Shown here: positions 60,705 through 64,000 of the stretch, piece by piece
Position numbering within the stretch: position 1 is the stretch's first letter
Layout: every line of letters starts with the position of its first letter
From: JAPLMW01 sp964619675
GTDB lineage: Bacteria > Planctomycetota > Phycisphaerae > Sedimentisphaerales > UBA12454
Assembly (NCBI GenBank): GCA_964619675.1
Contig: CAZUEO010000006.1
Location: 22,734 to 86,733 of the forward strand
Reading direction: 5' to 3'
DNA length: 64,000 bases
Notes under the pieces: model-generated
What the model was told of the DNA's origin: nothing
Seen by the model: the letters and a program-made list of their open reading frames with translations, nothing else
Databases searched by the model: none
Position numbers and translations under genes: made by a program

Positions 60705-61373
60705 TCAGTCGTTTCGCTTTTTTGCAAGCAGGGCCAATCCACCCAAACTGAGCAGAGCGATAGTCGCCGGCTCGGGATTGGCATAGCCAACCAATCTTGC
60801 ATTATCAAAATAGAAGGTGCCGCGATTCGAAGAGCTGTTGGTGGCAATAATTATTTCAAGATAGCTCGGCGCCGCCGGCATCAATGCCTTTGCTGCGCTA
60901 TAGTCAAACTCCAATGTCCCTGCCTGCTGAGGAGACCCATTCCAAAAGTAAAAATTAAGAGCGGGGGTTGTTGCAAACACGTCGTGCCATCCGTAACCTT
61001 CGGCATTAAGCGAAACATTATAAATCTGAGCATAGCCGCCTGTCCCATTCAATAAGGCATCAGCCGGAACTGTAACATCGATTGCGAATTTGTCATTGGC
61101 CATAAATTCGTCCACCAGGCCGTTATTTTGCAACTTAATGGAGAGGGTCTGGCTCCACCCACTCTTTGTCACTTTCAAACTCGAACTGCCTGATGTGACG
61201 CCGGTATCTGAAAAGCCGTACTCTGACTCATTTTGGTTATGCGTAATCGACTTTTTATTGCCCCAGTCAATCCAGCCGTCAGAGCTGCCGTTTTCCCAGT
61301 CGCCTATGACAACCGCTGAATAGGCCGGCACACTTAACACCACTACCACAACGCACACAATTAATTTTCTCAT
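60705..61373 (-). CDS. PEP-CTERM sorted protein (third of three)
   Basis: 222 residues from MRKLIVCVVV; an ATG five codons earlier is possible. Signal peptide (ending VPAYS), a beta-rich domain beginning VVIGDWENGSSDGWIDW, and the C-terminal PEP-CTERM tail NPEPATIALLSLGGLALL followed by KKR. It should be cut and anchored by an exosortase, none of which is in the window. Close paralogue of the protein at 62312; downstream of the one at 61411 by 37 bp. Confidence 0.9.
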   Translation of the reverse strand: MRKLIVCVVVVVLSVPAYSAVVIGDWENGSSDGWIDWGNKKSITHNQNESEYGFSDTGVTSGSSSLKVTKSGWSQTLSIKLQNNGLVDEFMANDKFAIDVTVPADALLNGTGGYAQIYNVSLNAEGYGWHDVFATTPALNFYFWNGSPQQAGTLEFDYSAAKALMPAAPSYLEIIIATNSSSNRGTFYFDNARLVGYANPEPATIALLSLGGLALLAKKRND

Positions 61374-61410
61374 TTTATATTTTTCCATTTTTGTCTTCGT
61401 TTTTTTTTAT

Positions 61411-62160
61411 TTATCTGCTGCGTTTCTTGAGCAGAATTAATCCACCCAAACTGAGCATAGCGATAGTCGCCGGCTCCGGGGCAGGAACAAGATAGATGGC
61501 CATAGCAAAGTCGCGGCCGTTGCCGTCCGCAAAAAGCTGGTTTCTAATATCGGGAGTACCATTCAGCGTATCCACGAATGCAGCGCCATCAGCATAAGTA
61601 CTAGCGGCGGCATTAGCACGATACCACCAGATTCCGCCAACAGGACTTGAAGCGGTAAGTTCAAACGCATAATAGTGCCCGGCTGTGAGCATAACCTCTT
61701 CGGTGCCTTCCAAATCAAACTCTCTGGAACTCCTGGTGGCCGTTCCGTAATAGGTAAAGGTTACAGAACCACCCCACATATCAGTGCCCGCAGCATAATC
61801 CTGTGAACCGCCGCCCTGATATGTCGGGTCTATAGCACCAAGGTCCACAAGACGCAAAGTATAAGGATTTTGCGTCGGCGGGCCGCCGTCTTCCCATATA
61901 GCAATCTTATCCAGCTTCAGGTTGGTTTCGGTCGGCGAAACCCCGAAAGTCTGGGACAAACATACTCTGGGGTCAACAAGCCCCTCACCGACATTAGCAC
62001 CCTCACCTACAACAGCATCGTTGCCGGGGTCCGCTATCGTGACAATCGTTGGCATCCCATACCAGACCTCATCAGTAGCACGCTTGTGCATTACCATGGC
62101 CTGGGCAGAGGTGCTCAACACTGCCAAAACTAACGTAAGACAAACAATTAAATTTCTCAT
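61411..62160 (-). CDS. PEP-CTERM sorted protein (second of three)
   Basis: 249 residues. Signal peptide (VLAVLSTSAQA), a beta-rich body unlike its two neighbours (jelly-roll-like: KLDKIAIWEDGGPPTQNPYTL and EVMLTAGHYYAFELTASSPVGGIWW suggest a domain like those in carbohydrate-binding proteins), and the tail PEPATIAMLSLGGLILLKKRSR. It is preceded by the same type of leader, with a 12-codon reading frame, as the gene at 62312. Confidence 0.9.
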   Translation of the reverse strand: MRNLIVCLTLVLAVLSTSAQAMVMHKRATDEVWYGMPTIVTIADPGNDAVVGEGANVGEGLVDPRVCLSQTFGVSPTETNLKLDKIAIWEDGGPPTQNPYTLRLVDLGAIDPTYQGGGSQDYAAGTDMWGGSVTFTYYGTATRSSREFDLEGTEEVMLTAGHYYAFELTASSPVGGIWWYRANAAASTYADGAAFVDTLNGTPDIRNQLFADGNGRDFAMAIYLVPAPEPATIAMLSLGGLILLKKRSR

Positions 62161-62187
62161 TAGTACTTTCCCTTTCTGTTTGCTTAT

Positions 62188-62226
62188 CTACTCACCGGCC
62201 ATAGACAACCAACCTACGCCGGCCAT
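62188..62226 (-). CDS. 12-codon upstream reading frame in PEP-CTERM leader (copy 1)
   Basis: ATG at 62224-62226 to TAG at 62188-62190: MAGVGWLSMAGE. The other copy (63030-63068) encodes MAGVDWLSMAGE. The DNA differs at five bases, four of them silent. AAGGA lies about 10 bp upstream. The leader also conserves GATAAGGAT before it and GAGTAGATAA after it. Might be a leader peptide or a duplicated structured RNA. Confidence 0.5.
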   Translation of the reverse strand: MAGVGWLSMAGE

Positions 62227-62311
62227 TACTCAATACTTCCTTTTATCCTTATCTTTATAATCGCTAAAACACACGTAACATCGTTATATAGAGCAAGCTC
62301 TTGCAAATTGA

Positions 62312-62989
62312 TTATTTTCTTCCCCTGTGAAACAGAGCCAGCCCGCCCAGGCAGAGCATAACAATAGTTGCCGGCTCAGGAACAATTTCCGGCTCAGAAA
62401 CAAGCCGGGCATTGTCAAAGTAAAAAACACCGTGACTGGCATCACTGTTGGTAGAAATAATGAACTCCACATAGGACGGATTAGAAGCGATTTTCGACAG
62501 CGCTGAACTGTAATCGAAACTAAGCGTAAAGGTTGTTTCAGGACCGCCGCCTGGGCCGTAGTTCACATGGCTGCCGGGGATTGGATTATCCGATAAGGCA
62601 TGCCAACCATAACTCTGGGCATTCAGCGCCACCTCCCACATCTCCTGCCAGCCTTTGGCATTCGTAGTCGGATATGTGACATCAATCTGGAAAATTGTGT
62701 TGGCGAAGAAGTCGTCCACCAAACCGTTATTCTGCAGCTTAATGGCAAGGTTCTGGTTCCACCCACTTTGAGTTATTTGTAAACTCTCACTGCCCAACGT
62801 AGCACCAATAGTCGAAAAGCTGTATTTGGGGGAATTGATGGGATCCGTAACCGATTTGCCGGTACCATACTCAATCCAGTCAATCCACCCATCGGAACTG
62901 CCGTCCTCCCAGTTACCTATAACAACTTCTGAATAGGCCGGCACACTCAAAACTGCAATCAATACAAGACAAACAACTAAATTTCTCAT
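62312..62989 (-). CDS. PEP-CTERM sorted protein (first of three)
   Basis: 225 residues. Signal peptide (AVLSVPAYS), domain starting VVIGNWEDGSSDGWIDW, tail PEPATIVMLCLGGLALFHRGRK. Roughly half identical to the protein at 60705 across the body (ITQSGWNQNLAIKLQNNGLVDDF against VTKSGWSQTLSIKLQNNGLVDEF), so the two arose by duplication. AAAGGA precedes the ATG. Its leader contains the 12-codon frame at 63030-63068. Confidence 0.9.
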   Translation of the reverse strand: MRNLVVCLVLIAVLSVPAYSEVVIGNWEDGSSDGWIDWIEYGTGKSVTDPINSPKYSFSTIGATLGSESLQITQSGWNQNLAIKLQNNGLVDDFFANTIFQIDVTYPTTNAKGWQEMWEVALNAQSYGWHALSDNPIPGSHVNYGPGGGPETTFTLSFDYSSALSKIASNPSYVEFIISTNSDASHGVFYFDNARLVSEPEIVPEPATIVMLCLGGLALFHRGRK

Positions 62990-63029
62990 TACTACTTTTC
63001 CTTTCTATTTCTGTTCTGTATTTGTTTAT

Positions 63030-63068
63030 CTACTCCCCGGCCATAGATAGCCAATCTACGCCAGCCAT
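63030..63068 (-). CDS. 12-codon upstream reading frame in PEP-CTERM leader (copy 2)
   Basis: ATG at 63066-63068 to TAG at 63030-63032: MAGVDWLSMAGE. An in-frame TAG lies just upstream of the ATG, so it cannot be the end of a longer frame starting much earlier. GGGAG sits only 2 bp from the ATG and AAGGAT about 13 bp away, so the ribosome site is unclear. Confidence 0.5.
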   Translation of the reverse strand: MAGVDWLSMAGE

Positions 63069-63328
63069 TACTCCCTATCTGAATCCTTATCGCCATAACC
63101 GATGTGAGACACAAACCCGCAAATCAGTTGGATATAAATTCCCCCACTGATGTGGCTCTTTAAATAAATATATACGAACTAAAATTGAAGGATGCCAAAT
63201 GCAATGCAAATAAAATTTGCAACGTCCGGTAAAAACAAAAGATTATTCCTGCAAAGGTATGTTTATCCAAAAATTTTTGAAAAAATTTTTGGGATGCTTA
63301 AAATAATCCTGCAGGAGGCAAGAGTGTA
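63069..63328. other. gene-free interval with AT palindrome
   Basis: No gene. A 12-bp perfect inverted repeat, CCAAAAATTTTT and AAAAATTTTTGG, with a GA loop lies at 63267-63292, likely the end of the leftward subtilase transcript. Confidence 0.5.
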
Positions 63329-64000
63329 CTATCTATTATACTCCAAATCTTTTTCCTTAACCAGCCAGGAAACAGCATAAGGGGTCAAACAGTCCGGCAG
63401 AGAGGCAATTAAACTATTGGATACAACAAATTCATATTCAGAATTGGGGTCAAGAACAGTATAAACATGCTCGACGTTATCTATAGGGCTGTTACTATAA
63501 TCAACCAGCCGACCGCGGCCGTCAGCATCAATTGCCCATAACCGGAGCTGCAAATCCGCCCAGTTTTGCCATGCCGGGGCAAAAGGATACTCGTTTTCAT
63601 AAATTCTGTTCCAAACGAGTGTTACAGAAATATAAGGCTTCTTAAGCCCGTCTGTTTTGAAGCGATAAACCGATTCGGCAATATAATTAGGCTCAATTAC
63701 GCCAATATTCCAGCCAGCTGAAGATACATTTCCGTCCGCCTGCATACCAGCGGTAAGAACATTATAAGCCGTCAAACCATCTACCATTCCCGCACCCTGC
63801 TTGAAATCAAGGGGATATTCATAGTCATCCTCACCTGGTGGAAAACCTTTGTGCCAGCCTTCAAGCTTTCTGGCAGCAGTCATAAGAATTGACTTCATAA
63901 CACAGTTGCCAAACATAGGGGATACCGCAAACTGCAGTGCCGGGTCGGCTTTGGCCTTTTGGATAAGCAATGAAGAGACACCCGCAACAACGGGAGCGGC
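63329..64000 (-). CDS. secreted subtilase (S8), N-terminus outside the window
   Basis: The last 223 residues of a serine protease; the frame is open to the window edge. AAPVVAGVSSLLIQ at the edge is the sequence just after the catalytic serine (consensus GTSMAAPVVAG), which itself lies just beyond the edge. A beta-rich C-terminal domain follows (YISVTLVWNRIYENEYP, DNVEHVYTVLDPNSEYEFVVSN) as in the S8 protein at 24169. No dockerin-like tail; ends KEKDLEYNR. Confidence 0.88.
   Translation of the reverse strand, partial: AAPVVAGVSSLLIQKAKADPALQFAVSPMFGNCVMKSILMTAARKLEGWHKGFPPGEDDYEYPLDFKQGAGMVDGLTAYNVLTAGMQADGNVSSAGWNIGVIEPNYIAESVYRFKTDGLKKPYISVTLVWNRIYENEYPFAPAWQNWADLQLRLWAIDADGRGRLVDYSNSPIDNVEHVYTVLDPNSEYEFVVSNSLIASLPDCLTPYAVSWLVKEKDLEYNR

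Overview
The window looks like one scaffold of a Planctomycetota genome, most likely class Phycisphaerae (inference). The grounds are three PEP-CTERM proteins, three secreted proteins ending in a planctomycete-style dockerin-like module, a complete V/A-type ATPase operon and many small palindromic repeats. A run of exactly 100 N at 28490-28589, inside a 7-bp tandem repeat, shows a draft assembly. Both ends cut genes: ispE at the left, a subtilase at the right.

Layout. 1-3.6 kb: ispE and a membrane protein leftward; pyrF and murD rightward. 4-13.2 kb: a PilZ protein, then the nine-gene ATPase operon H-I-K-E-C-F-A-B-D, whose K subunit carries the residues of a sodium-binding rotor. 13.3-19.3 kb: a membrane/repeat protein, a diguanylate cyclase, and a leftward glycosyltransferase-phosphoesterase-kinase operon. 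19.5-24.1 kb: tRNA-Asn, an RMD1-like protein, an RRM protein, and an AT-rich island (M28-like peptidase, HNH-AP2 protein) bracketed by a 20-bp direct repeat. 24.2-31.9 kb: a subtilase, then scpB, nif3-like, pabC, a four-helix-bundle gene set among heptamer repeats, pabB, prfA and rpmE. 32-38.2 kb: dapB, a CPBP protease, murA, a paired M16 peptidase and a small protein. 38.3-47.3 kb: tRNA-Glu, ferredoxin, an RCC1-repeat protein, a second HNH-AP2 gene, a block of lipoproteins plus an unrecognised 562-residue protein, an amidase and an anti-sigma/antagonist pair. 47.7-60.6 kb: Rrf2, MazG-like, a metalloprotease, an SNF transporter, an amidohydrolase, a TIGR02757-like protein, HtpX-like, two galactose mutarotases around LemA, a zinc-ribbon protein, CorA and SppA. 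60.7-64 kb: three PEP-CTERM genes and the start-less subtilase.

The most unusual signal is a 54-58 bp element found three times, each time in frame inside a conserved gene (scpB, pabB, the TIGR02757 gene). TTTAGC/GCTAAA ends enclose two hairpins, the arms differ between copies by paired changes, and both orientations stay open. It resembles in principle the palindromic elements that invade genes in Rickettsia. Other palindrome families also occur in frame. A second notable signal is a 12-codon reading frame, changed mostly at synonymous positions, in the 5' leaders of two PEP-CTERM genes.

All calls come from reading the sequence; no database search was run, and family names rest on motifs recognised by eye.
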